Source: Terriglobia bacterium (GTDB lineage Bacteria > Acidobacteriota > Terriglobia > Terriglobales > Acidobacteriaceae). Taken from it: DNA of 48,419 nt. The DNA lies in NCBI GenBank assembly GCA_020073015.1, contig JAIQFZ010000034.1, positions 1-48,419 of the forward strand, in the 5' to 3' direction. The position numbers and the translations under genes were made by a program. The notes below the pieces were generated by a model. It saw nothing but the letters and a program-made list of their open reading frames with translations, was not told the DNA's origin and ran no database searches. Positions 26,372-34,080 of the stretch are shown piece after piece (within the stretch, counting starts at the first letter, position 1; each line of letters begins with the position of its first letter).

Positions 26372-27370
26372 GTGACGGAACTGACACCGCGAGCGATGAT
26401 CCGGGCGATGCTGCAGGGCGATCTGCTGCCGCGCCCCTTGCTGCTGCCCATCGTCTTCTCGCTCGGAGCCAGACTCGAGAATCTGTCGCCGCGCGCGTTC
26501 CTCGCGAATGCAACCAGAATCGCGAACTCGCAACGCCAAATCCGCAAGGTGTTGGGGCTCGATGGTGTCACGTGCTACTTCGATCCCTATCTGGAGGCGG
26601 AGGCTTTCGGTTGCGAGTTGACGTGGAGCGCAGATGAAATGACCCGCGTGCTTCGTCCCTTGGGAGGGAATGCGGTCGACTTGCGGGAACGACTCCGAGC
26701 GCCGGAGGAAATTGTGCAACGGGGCCAGATTCCTGTGGCCTGCGATGTCTTGCGGCGGCTCAAAACGATGTTGCCAGGAGAACCGGCTTTGATGGCTGGC
26801 GTGTCCGGACCGTGCGCCTTGGCCGACTTGTTGGTGGGAAGCGCGTGCGCGGTCGAATCGTCCCGTCACGGCGTTATTGATTTCGCCGCGGAATTGACCG
26901 CGGCGGTCTGCACGAGCTTCCTCCAGTCCGGCGCCAACGTGATCTTCCTTCGCGAGGACGGCGCGTCAATCCAGGATTGCAAGCAATGGGCAGAGTTGTT
27001 GTCACCCATTGTGAACGTCATCCGTTTCTATGAGGCGTTGCCTGTACTTCTCTTTGACGGCCCACCTCCAGAGTCCGCACTTGCTGCACTGGAAGCAGAT
27101 TGCGAGCGAGTGATCTGTCCTGGAGCGATCGATTCGGCATTGGGAACAGTCCTGCCGACGTCGACTTTCGCATCCGCGTATTTACCGGAGACATGCTGGT
27201 TGCCATCCCCGAAAGAAAATGGTGCGCTGGGCAAGTCACTGCAGGCTCTGGTACGGGACACGAATCTGTGTGTGCTCACGTCTCAGCGAGATGTTCCGAA
27301 AGACGTAGATGTGAAGTCCTTGGCCAACTTGTTCGGCAGTCTGCGCAGTGTGTCGCGAGTCGTGGCTTGA
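26372..27370 (+). CDS. Uroporphyrinogen-decarboxylase-fold protein (ApcE position)
   Basis: 332 aa (about 36 kDa) from GTG 26372, AGGAG about 6 bases upstream. Resembles the URO-D/MtaA methyltransferase superfamily: LLLPIVFSLGARLENLS, LDGVTCYFDPYLEAEAFGCEL, VSGPCALADLL, ANVIFLREDGA, ERVICPGAID. The usual C-terminal Cys/His zinc motif of MtaA enzymes is not evident. It occupies the place and size of the 34-kDa fifth (epsilon) subunit of acetophenone carboxylase, which is needed for activity but is not tightly bound. Whether the known fifth subunit has this fold I cannot confirm from memory. A methyl-transfer or haem role is the alternative reading. Confidence 0.7.
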   Translation: MTELTPRAMIRAMLQGDLLPRPLLLPIVFSLGARLENLSPRAFLANATRIANSQRQIRKVLGLDGVTCYFDPYLEAEAFGCELTWSADEMTRVLRPLGGNAVDLRERLRAPEEIVQRGQIPVACDVLRRLKTMLPGEPALMAGVSGPCALADLLVGSACAVESSRHGVIDFAAELTAAVCTSFLQSGANVIFLREDGASIQDCKQWAELLSPIVNVIRFYEALPVLLFDGPPPESALAALEADCERVICPGAIDSALGTVLPTSTFASAYLPETCWLPSPKENGALGKSLQALVRDTNLCVLTSQRDVPKDVDVKSLANLFGSLRSVSRVVA

Positions 27371-27394
27371 TGACGGGGAGGTTTGACCTAAAAC

Positions 27395-27865
27395 ATGTTT
27401 GTCAATCGCAAGCGCATATTGATCGAATTCGGGGATTGCGATCCCGCCGACATCGTTTTTTTCGCCAACTATTTTCGTTGGTTTGACGACTGCACCACCG
27501 CCCTCTTTCTGGCGGCCGGGCTTCCGGTTCGCAATCTCTTCAAGTCCTATGGCGTGATGGGGATTCCCATTGTGGATGCCCGGGCCCGGTTCATCACACC
27601 GTCCACTCACGGCGATGAATTGGAAGTGGAGTCCCGCATCACGGAATTGCGCAAAAGTAGTTTCGTCATCACCCACAGATTCTTCCGGAAGGGAGAACTT
27701 ACACTGGAAGGACAGGAGACGCGGGTGTGGGCAGCAGCGCACCCGACCGAATCGAACCGGATGAAAGCTGTGCCTCTGCCCAGGGAAGTCATAGAGAAAC
27801 TTTCGCAGAACGCGAAGCCGGCCGGACGTAAGGCGTCCAGACGAGGGGCACGTTCCCACCACTGA
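27395..27865 (+). CDS. 4-hydroxybenzoyl-CoA thioesterase
   Basis: 156 aa hot-dog-fold thioesterase. The N terminus IEFGDCDPADIVFFANYFRW is close to Pseudomonas 4-hydroxybenzoyl-CoA thioesterase (IEFGDCDPAGIVWYPNYHRW), with the catalytic Asp at residue 16, and further matching blocks are GLP, GVMGIPIVDARARF, HGDELEVESRI and KSSFVITH. It would release 4-hydroxybenzoate from its CoA thioester, the product expected after thiolytic cleavage of 4-hydroxybenzoylacetyl-CoA. The substrate for PobA (3496) would come from here. The gene lies 24 bp after the fifth carboxylase gene and 12 bp before the PQQ dehydrogenase, in the same apparent operon. Basic Lys/Arg-rich tail beyond the usual end. Confidence 0.88.
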   Translation: MFVNRKRILIEFGDCDPADIVFFANYFRWFDDCTTALFLAAGLPVRNLFKSYGVMGIPIVDARARFITPSTHGDELEVESRITELRKSSFVITHRFFRKGELTLEGQETRVWAAAHPTESNRMKAVPLPREVIEKLSQNAKPAGRKASRRGARSHH

Positions 27866-27877
27866 AAAGGGCACGTA

Positions 27878-30034
27878 ATGGACTTGCTGAGGAGGAGAAT
27901 GAGCTGGCTTGTCGACGCACGAATTGCGCTTGTCTTGACTGTGGTAGTGTCCTGCGGTTGCAACCTGTCCACGACGAAGCACTCCCAACCGCAAACGGCC
28001 GGGCCAGGAAGCGTGACCGAAGTCCGGCTGGTCAACGCCGATCATGAGCCGGGCAACTGGCTAGCCTATGGACGCACCTACAACGAGGAGCGCTTCAGTC
28101 CCCTCCAGGAGATCTCCGGCCGAAACGTCAACCAGCTCGGGCTAGCGTGGTCCTTCGATCTGGACACGCACCGGGGGCAGGAAGCAACCCCGATCGTGGT
28201 GGATGGCGTCATGTACTTCACCTCGGCCTGGAGCAGGGTGTTCGCGTTGAATGCAGCCACCGGCGCATTGCTCTGGTCCTACGATCCGAAAGTTCCACGG
28301 GAATGGGGAGTAAATGCGTGTTGCGATGTTGTCAACCGGGGCGTCGCGCTATGGAAGGGGAAGGTCTACGTCGGCACGCTGGACGGGCGGCTGGTAGCAC
28401 TTGACGCAGCCACCGGCAAGCTGGTTTGGGAGCAACTGACGATTGACCGGAACTGGCGCTATACCATCACCGGCGCGCCGCGCATCGTCAAAGGCAAGGT
28501 GATCATCGGCAACGGTGGCGGGGAGTTCGGCGTGCGCGGCTACGTTTCCGCTTACGATGCGGAGAGCGGCCAGATGGTGTGGCGTTTCTATACCGTGCCG
28601 GGCGATCCTGCGAAGCCTTTCGAAAGTCCGATTCTGGCGCAAGCGGCCAAGACCTGGTCGGGCGAGTGGTGGAAGAACGGCGGCGGCGGGACGGTTTGGG
28701 ACGCCATCGTCTACGACCCTGAGCTCGATCTCTTGTATGTGGGGACCGGCAACGGCGGACCGTGGAACGGAAAGATCCGGAGCCCGAAAGGCGGCGACAA
28801 TCTTCTCACCTGCTCCATCGTAGCCCTGCGGCCGGAGACGGGAGAATACGTCTGGCACTATCAGGAAGACGCAGCCGACGACTGGGATTTCGATTCGTCG
28901 GAGCAGATCATCCTGGCCGACATTCCGATCGACGGCAAGACGCGCAAAGTGCTCCTGCACGCTCCGAAGAATGGGATCTTCTATGTGATCGACCGTGAAA
29001 ACGGCGCCGTAATTTCGGCGAGGCCCTACACGTTCATCAACTGGGCCACCGGGGTTGATCTGAAAACCGGGCGCCCGATGGAGACTGATATTGCGCACTA
29101 CCCTGGAGAGAACCCGCCGCCCATCGTTCCCGGGCCATTGGGTGCGCATAGCTGGCAACCTATGTCGTACAGCCCGATCACTGGATTGACCTACATTCCA
29201 GTGAACGACGTTGGCTTCAAGTTCAAGGCGGCAGATAACTTCGAGTTCAAGAAGCTGGCGGCGAACTACGGGATTGATACGGTGGCGGCGGGCATGCCAC
29301 AGGATCCGACAATCAAAAAGGCGATTCTCGACACCGTCAAGGGGAAACTGGTGGCGTGGGATCCGGTGCAACAGAAGCAAGCATGGGCAGTCGAGCGGCC
29401 TGGACCATGGAATGGCGGAACCCTTGCCACCGCGGGAAATCTCGTCTTCGAGGGCACGGCTGCGGGGCGTTTTGAGGCATATCGCGCTGACACGGGCGAG
29501 AAGGTCTGGTCGTTTGACGCGCAGACGGGCGTGATGGCGGGGCCTGTGACCTACACCGTCAAGGGTGAACAGTACGTCGCAATTCTCGCGGGGTGGGGCG
29601 GTGTGTTTCCGCTGGCGACGGGTGAGGTTTCGTTCAAGTCCGGCCGCGTGCGGAATGTCAGCCGTATGCTGGCCTTCAAACTGGGCGGGAAGGCGAGTTT
29701 GCCTCCGCTGCCAGAGGTGGAAGAGCCCATCCTGAATCCGCCGCGTTCTGTGGCTGACTCTGCCACGATTCACCGTGGGGAAGCGCTCTTTCAGCGTTTC
29801 TGTGCGTCCTGCCATGGCGACGTGGCAGTCAGCGGAGGAGTGTTGCCGGATCTCCGCTACTCCAGCACGCTGGCAAATGACCGCTGGTTCAAAATCGTAC
29901 GCGACGGGGCTTATCAATCGCTCGGCATGGTGTCGTTTGCCAAGGAAGTATCGCAGAAGGACGCCGCTGACATGCGGACCTACGTGATTTTTCGGGCGAA
30001 CCAGAGCAAAGCGGATCAAGTACCACACAAGTAG
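27878..30034 (+). CDS. Quinohaemoprotein (PQQ) alcohol dehydrogenase with C-terminal cytochrome c
   Basis: 718 aa. Probable lipoprotein signal (VVVSC, about residues 22-26). The eight-bladed PQQ propeller has NWLAYGRTYNEERFSPLQ, the adjacent-Cys pair typical of PQQ enzymes at C148-C149 (VNACCDV), and repeated Trp-docking motifs (AATGALLWSYD, AATGKLVWEQ, ESGQMVWRF, DTGEKVWSFD). The active-site segment W336-D-F-D339 carries the second Asp seen in lanthanide-dependent enzymes. A cytochrome c domain follows with C642-ASC-H646 and a Met near residue 686. Periplasmic oxidation of an alcohol, perhaps 1-(4-hydroxyphenyl)ethanol to the ketone that feeds the carboxylase; this link is inference from co-location. 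AAAAGGG ribosome site, ATG at 27878. Confidence 0.9.
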   Translation: MDLLRRRMSWLVDARIALVLTVVVSCGCNLSTTKHSQPQTAGPGSVTEVRLVNADHEPGNWLAYGRTYNEERFSPLQEISGRNVNQLGLAWSFDLDTHRGQEATPIVVDGVMYFTSAWSRVFALNAATGALLWSYDPKVPREWGVNACCDVVNRGVALWKGKVYVGTLDGRLVALDAATGKLVWEQLTIDRNWRYTITGAPRIVKGKVIIGNGGGEFGVRGYVSAYDAESGQMVWRFYTVPGDPAKPFESPILAQAAKTWSGEWWKNGGGGTVWDAIVYDPELDLLYVGTGNGGPWNGKIRSPKGGDNLLTCSIVALRPETGEYVWHYQEDAADDWDFDSSEQIILADIPIDGKTRKVLLHAPKNGIFYVIDRENGAVISARPYTFINWATGVDLKTGRPMETDIAHYPGENPPPIVPGPLGAHSWQPMSYSPITGLTYIPVNDVGFKFKAADNFEFKKLAANYGIDTVAAGMPQDPTIKKAILDTVKGKLVAWDPVQQKQAWAVERPGPWNGGTLATAGNLVFEGTAAGRFEAYRADTGEKVWSFDAQTGVMAGPVTYTVKGEQYVAILAGWGGVFPLATGEVSFKSGRVRNVSRMLAFKLGGKASLPPLPEVEEPILNPPRSVADSATIHRGEALFQRFCASCHGDVAVSGGVLPDLRYSSTLANDRWFKIVRDGAYQSLGMVSFAKEVSQKDAADMRTYVIFRANQSKADQVPHK

Positions 30035-30049
30035 CTTTCGGAGTCCAGA

Positions 30050-30089
30050 GCCGAGCTGCGCTCGGCCGGACAGCCGAGGGCGGCTGTCC
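30050..30089. terminator. Double hairpin between convergent genes
   Basis: GCCGAG-CTGCG-CTCGGC (30050-30066) is followed by GGACAGCCG-AGGG-CGGCTGTCC (30068-30089, 9-bp perfect stem). It lies between the ends of the PQQ dehydrogenase (+) and the VanA-like gene (-), so it may end both transcripts; the second element is of a type repeated in Acidobacteriota genomes. Confidence 0.55.
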
Positions 30090-31103
30090 CTACGTGTATC
30101 GCGCCAACTCGCGCTCGATGATGCGCCGCGCGTGCACTCCGCCGGCGTCAATCTTGAGATTCAGCAGTTGCCGGTCGGGACGTCGCAGGATGTTTTCCTG
30201 CTGAGACTCGAGAATCTCCGTGTCCTCGGCGAATACCGCCGCCTGCCCATCCCGGATGCGGAACGTCAGCCCGCGGTCGTCGGTCTGGAAATTGCGGGCC
30301 ATGCCCCAGTGATACCACGTGGAAGTATCCGTTTCGGGAGTCATCAGGTTCACCACGATACCCGTCACGCCCTGCGACCGATTTCCCTCTGGCGCACCAG
30401 TTCCCGCTCGCGCAACGCCGACGTCGATCATGACGTTGGCCGGCAACGTGAAATTGCAAATCTGCCAGCGGTCACACTTTTCATAGGACTTCAGGTTGGC
30501 AGCCCAGAATGGTGGCGGGTCGATGTTGTACATCCATCGCGTCACCTGAACGGACTTTTCGTCCGACGCAACCTTGATGGGAGCTTCGAGAATTTCGTGC
30601 TGTCCGATACTGGAAGGATGGACAAACGTTTCGTGCGATAGATCCATCAAGTTGTCCACCAGAAGCTGGTAATTGCACTTGACGTGATACGTGCTGCCTT
30701 CAAACACCCAAGCTGGATCCGAACACCAGGACAGATCTGGAATCTTCTTCTCATCCGCTAGCGCCGAATCTCCGATCCATACGCACACGAATCGGTGTTT
30801 TTCCGCGACCGGATACGTCCGAACTTTGGCGTCCTTGTGGATGCCCTCCTGCCCCGGCATCCAGATGCACTGGCCCCGCGAATCGAAACGGAGACCGTGG
30901 TACTTGCAAACCAGCCCGTCGTCGTTCAGGAATCCCTTGGACAGAGGCAATAACCGGTGTGGGCAACAATCCTCGAAGGCACAAAGGGCGCCGTTGGTCT
31001 GCCGATAAAGGACGATAGGTTCACCACAGATGGTTCGTCCGAAGGGTGAGCGCTTGATCTCGTGATCCCAAGCGACGGCATACCAATGATTGCGCAGGAA
31101 CAT
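30090..31103 (-). CDS. VanA-like Rieske non-haem iron oxygenase
   Basis: 337 aa, close to vanillate O-demethylase oxygenase (VanA): MFLRNHWYAVAWDHEI, FGRTICGEPIVLYR, Rieske [2Fe-2S] ligands C47-x-H49 and C66-x2-H69, DNLMDLSHETFVHPSSIGQHEI with the mononuclear-iron His/His, PPFW, DRWQICNFTLPANVMIDVGVA, TPETDTSTWYHWGMARNF and RRPDRQLLNLKIDAGGVHARR. It would remove the O-methyl group of vanillate-like substrates to give protocatechuate and formaldehyde. The reductase VanB is not in the window. Minus strand, TGAGGAG upstream of the ATG. The methyltransferase-type genes on the same strand upstream suggest a shared link to methoxylated aromatics. Confidence 0.88.
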   Translation of the reverse strand: MFLRNHWYAVAWDHEIKRSPFGRTICGEPIVLYRQTNGALCAFEDCCPHRLLPLSKGFLNDDGLVCKYHGLRFDSRGQCIWMPGQEGIHKDAKVRTYPVAEKHRFVCVWIGDSALADEKKIPDLSWCSDPAWVFEGSTYHVKCNYQLLVDNLMDLSHETFVHPSSIGQHEILEAPIKVASDEKSVQVTRWMYNIDPPPFWAANLKSYEKCDRWQICNFTLPANVMIDVGVARAGTGAPEGNRSQGVTGIVVNLMTPETDTSTWYHWGMARNFQTDDRGLTFRIRDGQAAVFAEDTEILESQQENILRRPDRQLLNLKIDAGGVHARRIIERELARYT

Positions 31104-31134
31104 TGAAACTCCTCAGGCACTTAACAACTAGCGT

Positions 31135-31183
31135 TTAGCACTTAGCCAACAACGAAAACGAATCGGTGTCGGCTAAGTGCTAA
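31135..31183. repeat. REP/MITE-like palindrome with TTAGC motifs
   Basis: Perfect 13-bp stem: TTAGCACTTAGCC (31135-31147) pairs with GGCTAAGTGCTAA (31171-31183), loop 23 bases, flanked by further TTAGC/TTAAC variants. Sits in the 100-bp gap between the VanA-like and methyltransferase genes. May be a stabilising hairpin or a dispersed repeat. Confidence 0.55.
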
Positions 31184-31203
31184 CAGCTAACTGCCAAGAG
31201 CTA

Positions 31204-32856
31204 CTACGGGCTTTCCCAAACTTCCGTCCGGAAGAAATTGACGCTTACGGTTGCCAACTCTGAGGGCGGAAATTTGCATTGGTGTCGCTCGTCCGCCCAG
31301 AGGCCCGCTTCGCGGGCGCAGTCGAGGAACAGCGGTAACTCGACCAGGTATTGGTCGGAGAAACAGTGCGTGCCGTCGTAAGCGACCGCGGGAGTGTGCT
31401 CCAGATGTTTCGCCGTCAGATCCGGAGGAAGCGTGTGCAGTTCCAGGACGAGCAACCCGAAACGACCGACGTAGGGCGCCCATCGGCGCATGTGTCGAAC
31501 CAGATTTTCTTCCAGTTCGTCGCAGGGGATTTCTTCTCCCAGGTGAGCGAACGCTCCCGTTGATCTTCCCGTACGCGCACCGGACGCGTAGTTCGCCGGA
31601 GGGATATAAGGGCGGTTGTGGTCGAGGAACGAGCGCACGTGGAGTAGATCGTGAATGTCCAGGTCCAGGGCTTCGAGGTCGCTGGCCAGTTGCGCCGGAC
31701 GATTGATGTCCCCCGGAATCACGTGATAGACGGGGATGCCAGCCTTGCGCAGTGTTTGCTTGGCGACGCGCCTTGCGACTTTGTTGAAATCCGCGCCCAC
31801 CAGGATCAGGGGATGCTTGTCCAGCACCTGGCCCCGCAGGGTGTGGTTCTTCACCACGACGTAGAGATGTTCAAGAAAACTTGCGTCGCCACACCCCATG
31901 TCGCAAATGCCGCGGGGTTGCAGATTGAGCGACCGGTTGAAGATCTCGATGATGATCTCATCGACTTTCTTGAAGTAGGTGCGGTGCGCGCCGCCGCTTC
32001 CCCACACGTTCATGCCGCGATTGACGAGCAGTTCAACGCCGCTTTCGTCCAGACGCGAGATACGGGCATTGCCGAAAAGCAGCGTGCTCAGGTTGTCAAA
32101 GAGAGGAAGATAGGAAATGGTGACGCCATACGAGGTAGCAATCTGGGCGGCGTAGCGGCCGCACGGAGTAAGGCTCAGCGCGTTCTTGTCGCGCACGATC
32201 CAGCCTTGCGCAGCCAGCAGATCGAGGATGCACGTGAAGCTGGCGCGATTGGCGGAAATCGAGTTGACGTCCACGGGCGCCTGCTCCAGTTGAGCAAGGA
32301 TACCGCCGCGCGCCAGCGCCACCATGGTTGGACCGATGATCATGCCATCGAGGTGTCGGCAAATTTGATTCCGTACCTGCTCGGCGACCGGGTCCGATTG
32401 TGGTTGCAGACCCCAGTGTTCCTTCGACCGGCGAACCAGTTCCTGCAGCGATGGCAGGACGGGGCGGTCAGATTCACCAAAGAGAAAGTCTTCCAGAAAA
32501 ATTGCTTTCGAGACAAAGGAGAGCACTTCGCCGTAGAGGAGGGGCGCCATGCCGAGGGCAATTTTCCCTTCGAGAGTGAGCGAGTAGCTCGGCGGGTGCC
32601 CATTTTCGAGCCGCTGCCGCAGCCACCCACACGACGACAACAGGCGAAGAGCCGCCCGCAGGTAGCCACGGTTGGCGCGGGTTTGATCGAGGACACGATC
32701 GAGTTCCACCCACTCGTCGTCGGCCTCGAAGAGATCGAACACGCGCCGGTCCCATAGCGCTTTGACGGTGGGCGCCAAAACAACCCCGGCGAGGTGTCCG
32801 AAGACGACGACGCGAATCTGAGCTTTTTCCGAGTCGCTGATGGAGGAAGCTGCCAT
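31204..32856 (-). CDS. SAM-dependent methyltransferase with two winged-helix-like domains
   Basis: 550 aa, class I methyltransferase. The SAM-binding motif RGICDMGCGDASFLEHLY is near residue 315-332, followed by LILVGADFNKVARR and VIPGDINRP. The first ~270 residues contain two copies of a winged-helix-like unit (ALWDRRVFDLFE...YLRAALRLLSSCGWLR and ARGGILAQLE...CILDLLAAQGWIV), as in O-methyltransferases with a dimerisation domain, but doubled. The C-terminal part (LVLELHTLPPDL, DGTHCFSDQYLVELP) is like methyltransferases of the AprA-related type seen near polyketide genes. Substrate unknown. It shares a strand with a MetE-like protein 12 bp upstream, so methyl transfer between them is possible. 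Confidence 0.8.
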   Translation of the reverse strand: MAASSISDSEKAQIRVVVFGHLAGVVLAPTVKALWDRRVFDLFEADDEWVELDRVLDQTRANRGYLRAALRLLSSCGWLRQRLENGHPPSYSLTLEGKIALGMAPLLYGEVLSFVSKAIFLEDFLFGESDRPVLPSLQELVRRSKEHWGLQPQSDPVAEQVRNQICRHLDGMIIGPTMVALARGGILAQLEQAPVDVNSISANRASFTCILDLLAAQGWIVRDKNALSLTPCGRYAAQIATSYGVTISYLPLFDNLSTLLFGNARISRLDESGVELLVNRGMNVWGSGGAHRTYFKKVDEIIIEIFNRSLNLQPRGICDMGCGDASFLEHLYVVVKNHTLRGQVLDKHPLILVGADFNKVARRVAKQTLRKAGIPVYHVIPGDINRPAQLASDLEALDLDIHDLLHVRSFLDHNRPYIPPANYASGARTGRSTGAFAHLGEEIPCDELEENLVRHMRRWAPYVGRFGLLVLELHTLPPDLTAKHLEHTPAVAYDGTHCFSDQYLVELPLFLDCAREAGLWADERHQCKFPPSELATVSVNFFRTEVWESP

Positions 32857-32868
32857 GGCTGCGGTCTC

Positions 32869-33873
32869 CTACGCTCTCCCTTCAAAAAGATTTCTTCCGT
32901 CGACCAAAGCGCGCATTTTGCGGTCGGCTACGGTGCGCTGCAGCATCCAGAAACCGCAATCGGGATGAACATAGCGCAGGCGCTCCGGACCCAATGCCTT
33001 CACGATTTTTTCGATGCGCAAGGCGATCAACTCAGGGCTCTCGACTTCGTTGTCCTTGATGTCCACGAGGCCGATGCCCAAGGCGATCTTCGGATCGAGA
33101 TCGGTGAAGACGTCAAGTTCGTCATAGCCGCGCCGCGCAAATTCCAGCACCAGGTGGTCGGCGTGCAGCGAATTGAGAAAAGGAATCAGATCACGCCAGA
33201 AGCCACGCAGCATCGGCTGTCCGCCGTAGTTGCCGAAGCAGATGTGCACCGCGCCTTCGTTGAGGATGCCGTCGAGCACGTGGTTGATCGCATCGGCGGC
33301 CCAGGGCGAATCCTGCGGATAGCCGGCGATACAGGCTTCGTCGAGTTGAACAGTGTCGGCTTCCACGAGTTCAATCTGACGGCGCAGGACACCGGCAATA
33401 TCCATGGCCAACTCGGGAATGTCTTTGTAGAAGCAGTTGGTCACCATGCGCGAGAGCATGTGTGGTCCAGTGCACGTGAACTTCAGAGGAGTGCGCGTGA
33501 GCTTGGCAACGAGTTCATAGTCGCGAGGGAGGTTGAGCGTGCCTTCGCCAATCTTGCCGACCACCATGCCGGCGGTGAGCAACCCCTGGCTGGAAGCGCG
33601 GTCGGTACGATAACGGTCGAAATCCGACGTAGCAAAGTGGCTGCGGATCCCCTCCATCTGCGACACAAAATAGTCCACCATGCCGTTCGTCTCAGGATGG
33701 CTGGGATCAAAGCGAACCAGCTCTCCATCCGTGATCAAGTCGAGGCCTGCCAGTTCCTGGGTCTTGAGCACGGTCATGACGGCATCCCGCAGCACGAGGC
33801 GGGAAGTGTTACCGACCAGCCACGAAGGAACAGGGTAGCTGCCGACCACCGTGGCTTTGATGCGTGTGGTCAT
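32869..33873 (-). CDS. MetE-core-like zinc methyltransferase (copy A)
   Basis: 334 aa from ATG 33873 (MTTRIKATVVGSYPVPSW), GGAG 6 bases upstream. Corresponds to the C-terminal catalytic half of cobalamin-independent methionine synthase, with the zinc ligands H210-x-C212 (VHICFGNYGG), E244 (LVLEFARRG) and C306 (VHPDCGFW), plus ITDGELVRFD and IQ-LDE near residue 175. The MetE N-terminal half is missing, as in stand-alone core enzymes and 2-hydroxypropyl-CoM lyase-like proteins. A methyl transfer from a methoxy compound or methylated thiol to homocysteine is possible. Divergent from copy B (34081), on the same strand as the SAM methyltransferase and VanA-like gene. Confidence 0.83.
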   Translation of the reverse strand: MTTRIKATVVGSYPVPSWLVGNTSRLVLRDAVMTVLKTQELAGLDLITDGELVRFDPSHPETNGMVDYFVSQMEGIRSHFATSDFDRYRTDRASSQGLLTAGMVVGKIGEGTLNLPRDYELVAKLTRTPLKFTCTGPHMLSRMVTNCFYKDIPELAMDIAGVLRRQIELVEADTVQLDEACIAGYPQDSPWAADAINHVLDGILNEGAVHICFGNYGGQPMLRGFWRDLIPFLNSLHADHLVLEFARRGYDELDVFTDLDPKIALGIGLVDIKDNEVESPELIALRIEKIVKALGPERLRYVHPDCGFWMLQRTVADRKMRALVDGRNLFEGRA

Positions 33874-34080
33874 AGGATCTCCTGCATGGGTGCACGTTCC
33901 TCCGTCGCGCGTCATGATAACCCGAGGTGCCTTGTCTTCCGGTAGGGCACTTGAAAGTAACCGGTTGTAGGCGAGCACGAAGTCGGATAAATTGATGCCC
34001 GCTTTTGGAAAGATGCAGTCGCACCCGGGATTGCAAGCATGATCCGGGTGCTGAGAAGTTGGGCCCTGGGGAGGTATCAC

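Noticed and set aside
28349-30151. 600-codon minus-strand frame
   Set aside because: Antisense to the PQQ dehydrogenase, whose motifs are unmistakable; the long frame is a by-product of high GC.
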